Shown here piece after piece: positions 8,319-16,477 of a stretch of 64,000 nucleotides of DNA; within the stretch, counting starts at the first letter, position 1, and each line of letters starts with the position of its first letter. Source of the stretch: Erysipelotrichaceae bacterium. Lineage in GTDB: Bacteria > Bacillota_I > Bacilli_A > Erysipelotrichales > Erysipelotrichaceae. Below the pieces are notes generated by a model. The model was not told the origin of the DNA. It saw only the letters and a program-made list of their open reading frames with translations, and did no database searches. The position numbers and the translations under genes were made by a program. The stretch covers positions 114,141-178,140 of the forward strand of contig DPJD01000001.1 in NCBI GenBank assembly GCA_003543215.1, read 5' to 3'.

Positions 8319-8619
8319 TGCAAGTGTATTGATGCTCGTATTGGGAGCGAGTCTAGGCTTATTGCTAGCCATTGCTGGTAAATTCTTCCATGTTGAAGTG
8401 GATACACGTGTTGAGCAAATCACGAACATGTTGCCAGGTTATAACTGTGGCGCATGTGGTTATCCTGGTTGTGCTGGTTTGGCGGATGCTTTGGTCAGTG
8501 GTGAAGCAAAGAGTCCTACTCAATGTAAGCCTTCGACAGAAGCGCATCGCTCGCGTATCACTACTTTCATGGAAACAGGGATTGATCCTCAAGCTCCAAA
8601 AGAAGCCATTCAAGCTTAA
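8311..8619 (+). CDS. rnfB: Short RnfB: membrane anchor and first Fe-S motif only
   Basis: A 102-aa protein. Usual RnfB is roughly 190-330 aa, with an N-terminal anchor, a four-Cys cluster and two or more ferredoxin-type [4Fe-4S] motifs. Here residues 4-24 are the anchor, and C46, C49, C54 and C72 give the first cluster (NCGACGYPGCAGLADALVSGE, then C72). The protein ends about 30 residues later without ferredoxin domains. The following bases form a clean terminator, and I find no downstream reading frame with further cluster motifs, so this is not a frameshift. AAGGAG precedes the ATG. Confidence 0.88.
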   Translation: MLDASVLMLVLGASLGLLLAIAGKFFHVEVDTRVEQITNMLPGYNCGACGYPGCAGLADALVSGEAKSPTQCKPSTEAHRSRITTFMETGIDPQAPKEAIQA

Positions 8620-8625
8620 TTCATT

Positions 8626-8651
8626 AAGATCGTGAAAACGATCTTTTTTTA
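8626..8651 (+). terminator. Terminator of the rnf operon
   Basis: AAGATCGT, loop GAAA, ACGATCTT, then a long T-rich tail from 8644. Confidence 0.9.
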
Positions 8652-8699
8652 TTTTAGGGGAACTTCTAAGAAATGCGTATCTAGTAGTGAGGTGTTTGT

Positions 8700-9065
8700 A
8701 TGAAAGGTGTGATTCAAGCGTATGCATTGTTGGTTGTGTGCCTTGGTGTTTCGTTAGGGATGATGATTGCTGTTCAATATGATGTCATGTTTTATAAGCA
8801 TCAGTTCATTCTTAAGCAAAGCATGCAGGAGAGTATGTTGGAGAGTCTGGATATTCCATACCAAGAACGTGAAACATTTACTTTCAATCGTTTAGTGGAA
8901 CTCTTGAAATTACGAATCGATCCACTCCGCAAAGCGAATATCAGCTTGATGGGCTTCAATGCACAGCCTTTAGCTCTCAGAGTAAGGCTTGAAGTGATCA
9001 CTAATGAAAGCATCACTCCTTATACCATACATCTCGATAAAACCATGATAGAGGTATCCCCATGA
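8700..9065 (+). CDS. Unrecognised single-pass membrane protein, first gene of the Tad-like locus
   Basis: A 121-aa protein with one N-terminal hydrophobic stretch (about residues 6-25) and an extracytoplasmic tail ending in a beta-rich region (LALRVRLEVITNES). I do not recognise a named domain. The shape, and its position 4 bases before a cpaB-like gene, suggest a pseudopilin-like or pilus-assembly accessory protein, as is typical for Tad loci of Bacillota. GAGGTG lies ahead of the ATG. Confidence 0.65.
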   Translation: MKGVIQAYALLVVCLGVSLGMMIAVQYDVMFYKHQFILKQSMQESMLESLDIPYQERETFTFNRLVELLKLRIDPLRKANISLMGFNAQPLALRVRLEVITNESITPYTIHLDKTMIEVSP

Positions 9066-9763
9066 AACAGAAATATTCATTATTGCATTTTGGTATCGCT
9101 TTAGGTTTGTGCTTACTTGCGATTGGAGGCAGTTTGTTATACATTCACAATCAACTTGAACTGGTCGAAGTTTATGTTGCTAAAGATGAGTTATCAGCAC
9201 GAACGCTAATAAGTGAAAATGACATCTATAAAATCAAAGTTCCTAAAGCTTATCTCAGTGAAGACGCCATTTTAGAGAAGGATCAGATGCTCGGTAAGTA
9301 TGTCAAGATCGATGCCTCGATCCCAAAGGGCAGTCTTATTTACAAATCTACGATTGAGTCATTGGATGAATCGATCGATCAACCCAGTCTTTTATTGAGA
9401 AGCAATCAAGCGGTTTATGCAATTGATGTAAGTTTAACCAGTACTTCGGGGAATACGCTGCAAATCGGTTCCAAAGTCGATATTTATGGGACTTTGAAAG
9501 TAGGACGAGAAACTAAGGTTGATTTGTTATTCAAACAAGTGCGAGTCATCAGTGTTAAAGATAAAAACGGGAATGAAGTGGATCGTAAGAGTAATCAAAT
9601 GCCTAAGCTTTTATTGGTAGCATTTGATCAAATAGAGATTCCTTTGATCACCAAGTTGATTGCGATGGGAGAGATCACCATTACACCTACCGCAGAGTTC
9701 TTTAGTGAGGATGAATGTGTCCTCAATGAACAATCGCTATTATTGGATAACTTGTATGCTTGA
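9062..9763 (+). CDS. cpaB: CpaB/RcpC-like SAF-domain pilus assembly protein
   Basis: A 233-aa protein with an N-terminal membrane segment (about residues 7-28) followed by a SAF domain (VEVYVAKDELSARTLISEND, then Y-x-K-V-x5-Y) and the RcpC half (AVYAIDVSLTSTSGNTLQIGSKVDIYGT is the visible core). CpaB/RcpC proteins act in Flp pilus assembly, possibly binding the cell wall through SAF. It overlaps its upstream neighbour by 4 bases and tadA by 8 bases, so it lies inside a tight operon. Confidence 0.82.
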   Translation: MKQKYSLLHFGIALGLCLLAIGGSLLYIHNQLELVEVYVAKDELSARTLISENDIYKIKVPKAYLSEDAILEKDQMLGKYVKIDASIPKGSLIYKSTIESLDESIDQPSLLLRSNQAVYAIDVSLTSTSGNTLQIGSKVDIYGTLKVGRETKVDLLFKQVRVISVKDKNGNEVDRKSNQMPKLLLVAFDQIEIPLITKLIAMGEITITPTAEFFSEDECVLNEQSLLLDNLYA

Positions 9764-10772
9764 GAACTTTGATTTTGGGGTGATTCAAACGTATGTGGAT
9801 GATCCACTGATTACGGATATCAATTACAATGGTCGTCAATGTTGGATCGATCATTTACGGAAGGGGCGTTATCCTTTAGCGCCATTCGATGCGCATGAGG
9901 CGATGCAGATCCTGGTGTATAAGATTGCGAACTATGTGAATCTACCTTTCAATGCGACAAGTCCTGTCTTGGAGGCAGAAACCGATAGCTTGCGTATCAG
10001 TCTTTTACATCCAAGTATCGCTAAAGGAGGTCTTAGCCTGTCATTGCGCAAAACGCCTGCTGTATGCCGTTTACACGATACTGAGACAGGTATCAAGGCG
10101 TACGCACCGGAATGGGTGATTGCCCTATTACAGGAAGCCGTCAAACATCGAAAGAATATCCTTGTGAGTGGACTTCCGGGTTCAGGTAAGACGGAGTTTG
10201 TGAAATATCTCATGGAGAGTATTCCTGCGCATGAGCGTGTCATCACGATTGAAGACAGTTTGGAACTTCGTTATGGAGATATCCATCCAACGAAAGATCA
10301 TGTGATGCTTAAAGTTCAAGAACGCTTTGGTTATGAGCAAGCCATCAAGACAAGCTTACGTCAAAGACCAGACTGGATTTGTGTATCAGAAGTTCGTGGA
10401 TCTGAAATCATGTATCTCTTGCAGAGTATATCGACAGGTACCAGTTTGATCAGTACCATCCATGCGGAAAGTGCCTTTGCGATACCAGCACGCATGTTGA
10501 TGCTGATGCCGGGTTTTGATTTAAATAATCAGAGTCTACTCACCATGATTCACGATTGTATCGATTTTGGTATTCATTTGGAAGTCAATCATGATGGACA
10601 GAAAGTAGTGCGATCGATTCGTGAATTGGTCCAATTTAAAATCAATGAGAACTATGAACAAGAAAAGAAAACGATCTATCAATGCGATGATAAAAACAAA
10701 ACCATTCGCTACCAGAGCTTATTCACAAATAAGAAAACTAAGATTCCGAGAACTCCTATGGATCTTCAGTGA
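9756..10772 (+). CDS. tadA: TadA/CpaF-type secretion ATPase
   Basis: A 338-aa cytoplasmic ATPase of the type II/IV secretion superfamily that would power Flp-type pilus assembly. It shows Walker A SGLPGSGKTEF, an Asp box with ITIEDSLELR, a Walker B-like segment WICVSEVRGSEI and the His box STIHAES. Family members are often longer (400+ aa); this one lacks the long N-terminal extension. The open frame reaches back to 9660, but ATG 9756 overlaps the cpaB stop and gives a sensible start. The 3' end overlaps the tadB-like gene by up to 119 bases. Confidence 0.88.
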   Translation: MLENFDFGVIQTYVDDPLITDINYNGRQCWIDHLRKGRYPLAPFDAHEAMQILVYKIANYVNLPFNATSPVLEAETDSLRISLLHPSIAKGGLSLSLRKTPAVCRLHDTETGIKAYAPEWVIALLQEAVKHRKNILVSGLPGSGKTEFVKYLMESIPAHERVITIEDSLELRYGDIHPTKDHVMLKVQERFGYEQAIKTSLRQRPDWICVSEVRGSEIMYLLQSISTGTSLISTIHAESAFAIPARMLMLMPGFDLNNQSLLTMIHDCIDFGIHLEVNHDGQKVVRSIRELVQFKINENYEQEKKTIYQCDDKNKTIRYQSLFTNKKTKIPRTPMDLQ

Positions 10773-11466
10773 GTTGGCATTGACGATTTGGGTCGCAACG
10801 CGCTTTGGACTTCCACGTCAATCCATTTTGATTCTATTTATCACAACGATTGCTTTGACGCCCATCTTCTTTCGGTATCAATTGCAATGGATCAAACAAG
10901 AACAAGCTTTCTTTAATCTAACGGATTTCCTTCAGCAATTCATTGCGAGCTTCAAATCACATCCTAAGATCTATGCGGCACTTTTGGAGTGCGAGGATAT
11001 CACACAGAATCAGTTACATAAAGATGTCAGACATTGGATTGAAGGTCTAGAGAAGGGTGGATATCCTCAGGAACACGCAAAAGCTTTCATGGCGAAATAT
11101 GGGCATTTCACCATCGGTAATATGGTCCATCTCATGTTGGCGGTAGAAAACTATGGTAGCTTCCATTATGCCGAAGGGTTTGAAATCATCCAAGATGACA
11201 TTGAAGAGTGGATTGAAGACACTTATGCCTTTAAACAGGAACAGATTCAAACTCAGCGCAAGATCCAAATCCTATCCCTATTCTCAATGGGCATCGCCTA
11301 TATGAGCCACAACATGCTTTTCAAATCCGATATGGTCAGTGAACTAGGCTTCTATCATACAAGTCTATTGTTATTCTTTGGCTTGATTCTACTGACGTTG
11401 TTTTTTGCTCAAAAGATGATCGCGGTACCTTGGATTGAGAAGAAGGAGTTGATATGGAACGCATGA
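10654..11466 (+). CDS. tadB: TadB-like inner-membrane pilus assembly protein
   Basis: About 270 aa with two N-terminal and two C-terminal hydrophobic helices around a cytoplasmic helical region, the layout of a T2SF (TadB) platform protein. The central part (DFLQQFIASFKSHPKIYAAL and YGHFTIGNMVHLMLAVEN are the readable landmarks) fits the family. The start is uncertain: GTG 10621, ATG 10654 and ATG 10687 all lie inside tadA and none has a strong ribosome site. It overlaps the next gene by 13 bases. Confidence 0.75.
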   Translation: MNKKRKRSINAMIKTKPFATRAYSQIRKLRFRELLWIFSELALTIWVATRFGLPRQSILILFITTIALTPIFFRYQLQWIKQEQAFFNLTDFLQQFIASFKSHPKIYAALLECEDITQNQLHKDVRHWIEGLEKGGYPQEHAKAFMAKYGHFTIGNMVHLMLAVENYGSFHYAEGFEIIQDDIEEWIEDTYAFKQEQIQTQRKIQILSLFSMGIAYMSHNMLFKSDMVSELGFYHTSLLLFFGLILLTLFFAQKMIAVPWIEKKELIWNA

Positions 11467-12200
11467 TCCTGAGTGTCATCTTCTTGATTTTATGGAAGTT
11501 AGGAGATCCTTGGTTGAATGATCATGTCATGTTATTCCGTGAAAAGACCTGTGATCACTTAGAAGCAGTTCTCAAGATCAAGTTGGATCAAAAATGGATG
11601 CTGGACCGTATTCAAGGTTTGAAATATGTTCGATACATGATTCTACTCATCATCTTGGACATACGATTCAGTTATTTAGTCTTATTTGTTTTGACCTTCG
11701 TATTCAAATCCCCATACATCCGATTGAGACATAAGGCTAAGCAACACATTCAATTGGTTCGCTACCAATTTCCAATCTACCTCAGACAACTCCAAATCCT
11801 TTTACAAAACAATACCGTTGTGAATGCAGTTGAACTATCTTTAGCTTATGTTCCCGATGTACTCAAGGAAGATATCCATATCTTCCATACGTCTCTTTTA
11901 GAAGACTCTCGTTCACTCAACACCTACATATCACAAATGCAGGCATACCAACTTCCTGAGATTACCCGTGCTTTTAAATGGTTGTATCGTTATCAAAGCA
12001 TTGGGAGCCAAGATGCTTATCGTCAGTTTAATCGAATGATTCTATCGACATCGAAATGGCTGCGTCAAGCACGTATCCATCAAAAACAGAATGCCGTTGG
12101 AATATATCAATGGATGGGGATGTTGCCATTGGTGGGTGTCACCCTGGTCTTCATCTCAGCCATGTTAAGTGTCGCACTGACACTCTTTGAAAGGGGGTGA
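11454..12200 (+). CDS. tadC: TadC-like membrane platform protein
   Basis: A 248-aa membrane protein with N-terminal helices, a basic cytoplasmic stretch (IRLRHKAKQHIQLVRYQFPI is the conserved-looking start of the T2SF region) and a C-terminal pair of helices ending in VALTLFERG. Position after TadB and the fold suggest TadC. Sequence similarity by eye is weak, as is common for TadC. AAGGAG occurs ahead of the ATG inside tadB. Confidence 0.72.
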   Translation: MERMILSVIFLILWKLGDPWLNDHVMLFREKTCDHLEAVLKIKLDQKWMLDRIQGLKYVRYMILLIILDIRFSYLVLFVLTFVFKSPYIRLRHKAKQHIQLVRYQFPIYLRQLQILLQNNTVVNAVELSLAYVPDVLKEDIHIFHTSLLEDSRSLNTYISQMQAYQLPEITRAFKWLYRYQSIGSQDAYRQFNRMILSTSKWLRQARIHQKQNAVGIYQWMGMLPLVGVTLVFISAMLSVALTLFERG

Positions 12201-12204
12201 ACAC

Positions 12205-12348
12205 ATGAAGGCGTTTTTTGAAGAATATGGTTTGGTATTGGTCGTAACCGTCATCGCAACGGGTATGATTACGTTCTCGGAGACTTTTAAGACAACGATG
12301 CAAACAACTCTTGAAACTCAATGGTCAGAAATGACGACAGGTAGCTGA
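12205..12348 (+). CDS. Candidate Flp-type pilin, 47 aa
   Basis: A short gene with a very strong ribosome site (AAGGGGGTGA) and a start 4 bases after the tadC-like stop. The protein starts MKAFFEEYGLVLVVTVIA, then a hydrophobic stretch, then a short polar tail ending MTTGS. Flp pilins are 50-80 aa, with a short leader, an E-Y pair and one long hydrophobic helix; this protein has the EEY pair and the helix at the right place but no obvious Gly before the cleavage site. Its TGA shares a base with the next ATG. It is the best major-pilin candidate in the locus. Confidence 0.65.
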   Translation: MKAFFEEYGLVLVVTVIATGMITFSETFKTTMQTTLETQWSEMTTGS

Positions 12349-12686
12349 TGAAAGGTGCGTTTGAAACCGCCTTGGTCATGATGTTTGGAATGATGTTCAT
12401 GGTTATGGGGATGGATTATCTGAAAGTGGTTGTGATGAACAATCAAGCACGTTTATTGGCTGAAAGCAGCTTGGCGATCTTGGAGAGCCAGAATCGTTAT
12501 GATGCATCCGTTCAGATTTTAATTGACCAAAACAAAGCGTATTGCTCATCTTGCATCTTGGTGATTGAACCCCACTCTGATCACCCAGGACGATTCCGCG
12601 TCATTGTTAATTATCCTATTGAACTAAAACACATCAACTATCACACCATGGCTAAACTTGAGCTTCTGAGTCGACCCTTAAGTTAG
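12348..12686 (+). CDS. TadE/TadF-like pseudopilin
   Basis: A 112-aa protein with an N-terminal hydrophobic helix (ALVMMFGMMFMVMGMDYLKV), then a helical and a beta-rich exported part with a CSSC pair at about residues 65-68. TadE-type pseudopilins have this layout. It begins on the last base of the pilin-candidate stop codon, so the two are coupled, and it closes the locus. The call rests mainly on context. Confidence 0.6.
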   Translation: MKGAFETALVMMFGMMFMVMGMDYLKVVVMNNQARLLAESSLAILESQNRYDASVQILIDQNKAYCSSCILVIEPHSDHPGRFRVIVNYPIELKHINYHTMAKLELLSRPLS

Positions 12687-12707
12687 TGCAGTAATCTGCA
12701 CTTTCTT
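12685..12707 (+). terminator. Probable terminator of the Tad-like operon
   Basis: AGTGCAG and CTGCACT pair around a TAAT loop, followed by TTCTTTGC. The T-run is interrupted, so termination may be partial. Confidence 0.55.
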
Positions 12708-12736
12708 TGCATGAGCTTTTACGTTAAAATTAAACT

Positions 12737-13498
12737 ATGTTAATCACCATCGATATCGGCAATTCCAACATTGTCTGTGTAGTTTATTCCAATCAAAAAG
12801 AGAGTTTGTATGACAAACGTTTTGAAACCATCAAAGAAAACATTGAAGAAGCTTATTCAAAGTTTGTTAAAGAAGAATTGTTGTTTTTAAAAGAGCGCTA
12901 TGACTGTGAAGCGGTCATGCTTAGCAATGTCGTCCCTTCAATCGATAAGGTTGTATTCAGTGCCTTGAAAGAAGTTTTAGCGATTGATGTCTATCGCTGT
13001 GATTTGAGTACTGTCCCCAACTTCAAAGTGATGTTGGATGATCCACTTGAACTTGGAGCAGATTTCATTGCGACCAGCTATGGGGCAATAGCAAAATATC
13101 CACTGCCGATTATTGTGGCAGATCTAGGCTCTGCGACGAAAGTCAGTGCTTTGAATTTGGAGGGTGATTTTGCTGGTGGGATCATTATGCCTGGTTTGAG
13201 GATCGCTCAAGATGCGCTTAATCGTTTTATTCCACACTTGCCGCAAATTCCGCTTGTAGTGCCTGAATCAGTTTTAGGTAGCGATACGATCACAGCTATG
13301 CAGGCGGGGTTGATGTATTCTACAATTGATTCCATTGAGGGAATCGCAGCACGCATCGAGTCAAGTTTCAATTCAAAATGCACTAAAATATTGACTGGTG
13401 GTCTATCTGTTTTGATTCATAAGGATACAAAAGACTTTGTCTATGAGCCTTATTTATTAAATGAAGGCTTGTTTGAAATCTACCAACTTTTAAAGTAA
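12737..13498 (+). CDS. coaX: Type III pantothenate kinase
   Basis: A 253-aa cytosolic enzyme phosphorylating pantothenate, the first step of coenzyme A synthesis. It has the CoaX phosphate motifs ITIDIGNSNIV at the N-terminus, IVADLGSATKVSAL in the middle and GGIIMPGLRIAQDAL, and the C-terminal TGG. The length is typical. It stands alone between the pilus locus and tRNA-His. Confidence 0.95.
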   Translation: MLITIDIGNSNIVCVVYSNQKESLYDKRFETIKENIEEAYSKFVKEELLFLKERYDCEAVMLSNVVPSIDKVVFSALKEVLAIDVYRCDLSTVPNFKVMLDDPLELGADFIATSYGAIAKYPLPIIVADLGSATKVSALNLEGDFAGGIIMPGLRIAQDALNRFIPHLPQIPLVVPESVLGSDTITAMQAGLMYSTIDSIEGIAARIESSFNSKCTKILTGGLSVLIHKDTKDFVYEPYLLNEGLFEIYQLLK

Positions 13499-13528
13499 AT
13501 TATTTTGGATTAAAATTATGATTTAGTC

Positions 13529-13557
13529 TTTACTTTAATTCGCAAATACGCTAAAAT
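13529..13557 (+). promoter_or_regulatory. Promoter for tRNA-His
   Basis: TTTACT (13529-13534) and TAAAAT (13552-13557) are spaced by 17 bases, with the tRNA beginning about 15 bases downstream. Confidence 0.45.
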
Positions 13558-13571
13558 AACACTTGCCTTAT

Positions 13572-13650
13572 GGCGATCGTGGCGAAGTTGGTTAACGCAC
13601 CGGATTGTGGTTCCGGCATTTCGCGGGTTCGAGCCCCGTCGGTCGCCCCA
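13572..13650 (+). tRNA. tRNA-His (GUG)
   Basis: The cloverleaf can be drawn with acceptor GCGATCG/CGGTCGC, D-arm, anticodon GTG in GGATTGTGGTTCC, T-arm GCGGG/CCCGT and encoded CCA. An extra G at 13572 opposes C73, the hallmark G-1 of tRNA-His. Confidence 0.95.
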
Positions 13651-13662
13651 TTAGATATAAAC

Positions 13663-13685
13663 AAAGAAGCACTGCTTCTTTTTTT
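13663..13685 (+). terminator. Terminator after tRNA-His
   Basis: AAAGAAGC, loop ACT, GCTTCTTT, then a T-run. Confidence 0.85.
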
Positions 13686-13774
13686 ATTTAATTTGTTGAT
13701 TTATTGAAACAATGTAAAATTTACATTTTATTGTAATAAGATGAAAAGAAAATGATATTTTAGTGAAATAATTG

Positions 13775-13802
13775 TTGACACGGCATTTTCATACGCTATA
13801 AT
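13775..13802 (+). promoter_or_regulatory. Promoter of the opp operon
   Basis: Consensus TTGACA (13775-13780) and TATAAT (13797-13802) lie 16 bases apart, 30 bases before the oppA start. It is the best consensus match in the window, implying high expression. Confidence 0.85.
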
Positions 13803-13832
13803 AACGACATAAAAGGAAAGGAAGTTGAAGAT

Positions 13833-15476
13833 ATGAAGAAAATACTGATTTTCATCTTAGCTTCGTTGTTGTTCGTTGGCTGTTCTTCTGCCACTCCAAC
13901 ACCTGAAGCTACCCCAAAAGTTCTTCGTGTAGCATTTGGAGGAGATGTGCTTTCATTGGACTCTAGCGTTGCGACCGATGGTGTATCGTTTGAAGTTCTA
14001 ACAGCGTTCACAGAAGGTTTGGTTGAATATGATGCAAATGATGCAATTCTACCTGGTTCGGGCGCAGCGGAAAGCTGGGAAGTCTCTGAAGATGGTTTGG
14101 AATATGTGTTTAAATTGAAAGAAAATGCAGTTTGGTCGAATGGCGATCCAGTTACAGCGAATGATTTCGTATTCGCATGGCGTCGCTTGGTTGATCCTGC
14201 AATGGCAAATGAATATTCCTTGATGGCGCAAAATGCAAAATTGAAGAATGCAGATGCTGTTATTGCTGGCGATCTACCTCTTGATCAATTAGGTGTTGAA
14301 GCCGTTGATGACACGACTTTAAAAGTGACTCTAGAAGCACAAGTTCCTTGGTTTATTGCTTTGATGACATTCCCATCATTCTTCCCATTGAATGAAAAGT
14401 TTGTTACTGAAGCAGGAGACAACTATGCGACAGGTCCAGATTTCTTGTTATCGAACAGTGCCTTTGTTCTAACAGAATGGATTCAAGGTTCTAAGATCGT
14501 TCTTGCTAAGAATGAAAAATACTATGATGCAGCTAAGGTTGCGATTGACGGTGTCGATATCACAGTCATTGCTGATCCTCAAACTGTAAAATTACAATAT
14601 GATCAAGGTAATTTAGATGTTGCTTCAATGTCAGGTGACTTGGTAACAGGCTATGTTGGTACAGATGATTTCACACCAATTCGTAAAGGTTACACATGGT
14701 TCATGCCATTCAACCAAAAATCTACGAATCCTGCAATGTTGAATGAAAACTTCCGACTTGCGATTGCTTGGGCATTTGATCGCAGCTTTATCGTTGACGA
14801 AAAATTGAATGATGGATCGATCGTTGCGGATGGTTTTGTCCCTCGTGGTCTATCCAGTAGTTCAGAAGGTGTGGATTTCCGTGATTCAGCTCCAAAGTAC
14901 TTTGGTTACGATCCAGCGCAAGCACTTGCTTACTGGGAAGCTGCTAAAGCAGAATTAGGTACGGATACCGTTACATTTGAACTCTTAGTTGGTACACCTG
15001 GGGATGACTCTGGTTTGGCAACAGGTGCTCCTGAATACATTAAAGCTGAAGTAGAAAAGAATCTTCCTGGCGTAACAGTCAATATCAAAACGGTTCTTAA
15101 AAAAGAACGTTTGGAACTGATGAATCCGACTCGTGCAGAATACGATGTCGCTATGACTCGTTGGGGTCCTGACTATGCCGATCCTCTAACTTATTTACAA
15201 GATCTCTTAGTTTCGACATCAAATTACAACTATGGAAACTGGGTTGACACAACTTATGATGCTTTGGTAGCGGATGTTGCACCAGGTGGAGCATTTGCAG
15301 CAGATGCAGATGTCCGTTGGGATAAGCTCGTTGAAGTAGAGGCATATGCCTTGAATAAAGCTGTTGTTGTGCCAATGTGGCAAACCGGTGCGGCAATGGT
15401 CATCAAGCCAAATGTCGACGGAATTGAATACCATGTCTTAGGTTTAACCAATTACAAACGCACAACGATTAACTAA
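13833..15476 (+). CDS. oppA: Oligopeptide ABC transporter substrate-binding lipoprotein
   Basis: A 547-aa lipoprotein with a signal peptide ending in the lipobox LLFVGC, then a Thr/Pro-rich linker. It has the family-5 solute-binding fold: VLRVAFGGDVLSLDSSVATD at the start, then GLVEYD, the KLKENAVWSNGDPVTANDFV signature and AIAWAFDR. It would bind peptides outside the membrane and deliver them to OppBC. AAAGGAAG precedes the ATG. A hairpin separates it from oppB, which would let the binding protein be made in excess. Confidence 0.93.
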   Translation: MKKILIFILASLLFVGCSSATPTPEATPKVLRVAFGGDVLSLDSSVATDGVSFEVLTAFTEGLVEYDANDAILPGSGAAESWEVSEDGLEYVFKLKENAVWSNGDPVTANDFVFAWRRLVDPAMANEYSLMAQNAKLKNADAVIAGDLPLDQLGVEAVDDTTLKVTLEAQVPWFIALMTFPSFFPLNEKFVTEAGDNYATGPDFLLSNSAFVLTEWIQGSKIVLAKNEKYYDAAKVAIDGVDITVIADPQTVKLQYDQGNLDVASMSGDLVTGYVGTDDFTPIRKGYTWFMPFNQKSTNPAMLNENFRLAIAWAFDRSFIVDEKLNDGSIVADGFVPRGLSSSSEGVDFRDSAPKYFGYDPAQALAYWEAAKAELGTDTVTFELLVGTPGDDSGLATGAPEYIKAEVEKNLPGVTVNIKTVLKKERLELMNPTRAEYDVAMTRWGPDYADPLTYLQDLLVSTSNYNYGNWVDTTYDALVADVAPGGAFAADADVRWDKLVEVEAYALNKAVVVPMWQTGAAMVIKPNVDGIEYHVLGLTNYKRTTIN

Positions 15477-15487
15477 TGCGTGATGCA

Positions 15488-15519
15488 ATGGGAACCTTCT
15501 AAAAGAGGTTCCCATTTTA
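15488..15519 (+). terminator. Hairpin between oppA and oppB (partial terminator)
   Basis: ATGGGAACCT pairs with AGGTTCCCAT across an 8-base loop, followed by TTTT. No promoter is evident after it, so it most likely attenuates transcription into oppB or stabilises the oppA 3' end. Confidence 0.7.
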
Positions 15520-15539
15520 CACGATGAAAGGAGACCACT

Positions 15540-16475
15540 ATGCTTAAATTTATTACCAAACGATTCTTCTGGTCGATGGTAACCTTATTCACGATCTTAA
15601 TCCTTCTTTTTCTATTGCTCCAGTTTCTACCGGGAACTCCTTTTAATGATGAAAAACTCAGCGAAGCTTCAAAAGCGCTATTGAATGCGAAATATGGTTT
15701 AGACCAACCTTTCTTTTCTCGTTTCTATATTTACATGAAGAACATTCTTACAGAATTTGATTTTGGTATCTCTTTGTCGATTCAACGTAACTGGATGGTA
15801 AAGAATATAGTACTGCCTCGTTTGGGCATTTCAGTTCGGATTGGTCTTCAAGCTTTGGCTCTTGGGACAGGCATGGGTATCCTCTTTGGTGTGGTTTCTG
15901 CTTCCAATAAGAACACATGGTTGGATACTTTAGCTACGGTTGTGGCCATCATCGGAGTCAGTATTCCTTCGTATGTCTTTGCTTTATTACTCAGTTATAC
16001 TTTTGGATATAAATTACCACTCTTTAGCATCATTTTTGATTTCAGCGATCCAATCAAGTCCTCCATCTTACCTACCATCGCACTTTCCATGTTCGTCATG
16101 GCGCAAGTGACACGTTTCTTAAGAACGGAATTGATTGAAGTTCTAGGTTCAGATTACATCCGTTTGGTTGAAGCCAAGGGTGTCAATCGTTTCAAGGTCA
16201 TTGCACGCCATGGTTTGCGTAATGCCTTGATCTCAGTCATCACGATCTTAGGACCTTTGACCGTTACTTTATTAACGGGATCCTTAGTTGTTGAGAAGGT
16301 GTATGCGGTGCCTGGCATCGGTAGTTTACTCGTCAATGCGATTCTAACCAATGACTATAATGTCATTGTTATGATTGCCTTTGTTTACAGTGCCTTGTAT
16401 ATCTCGATGAATTTGATCGTTGACATTCTCTACGGCATCATCGATCCACGAATTCGTGTTGCGAAAGGAGCTTAA
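15540..16475 (+). CDS. oppB: Oligopeptide ABC transporter permease OppB
   Basis: A 311-aa membrane permease with six helices. The first helix and ELxxxGLDQP-like periplasmic segment (NAKYGLDQPFFSRFYIY) are typical of OppB. The EAA coupling loop reads VEAKGVNRFKVIARHGLRNAL. GAAAGGAG precedes the ATG. It begins 60 bases after oppA and is followed by oppC after 2 bases. Confidence 0.94.
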   Translation: MLKFITKRFFWSMVTLFTILILLFLLLQFLPGTPFNDEKLSEASKALLNAKYGLDQPFFSRFYIYMKNILTEFDFGISLSIQRNWMVKNIVLPRLGISVRIGLQALALGTGMGILFGVVSASNKNTWLDTLATVVAIIGVSIPSYVFALLLSYTFGYKLPLFSIIFDFSDPIKSSILPTIALSMFVMAQVTRFLRTELIEVLGSDYIRLVEAKGVNRFKVIARHGLRNALISVITILGPLTVTLLTGSLVVEKVYAVPGIGSLLVNAILTNDYNVIVMIAFVYSALYISMNLIVDILYGIIDPRIRVAKGA

Positions 16476-16477
16476 TC

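Noticed and set aside
8311..8700. Frameshift explaining the short rnfB
   Set aside because: A perfect terminator follows the stop within 10 bases, and no frame downstream contains ferredoxin cysteine motifs.
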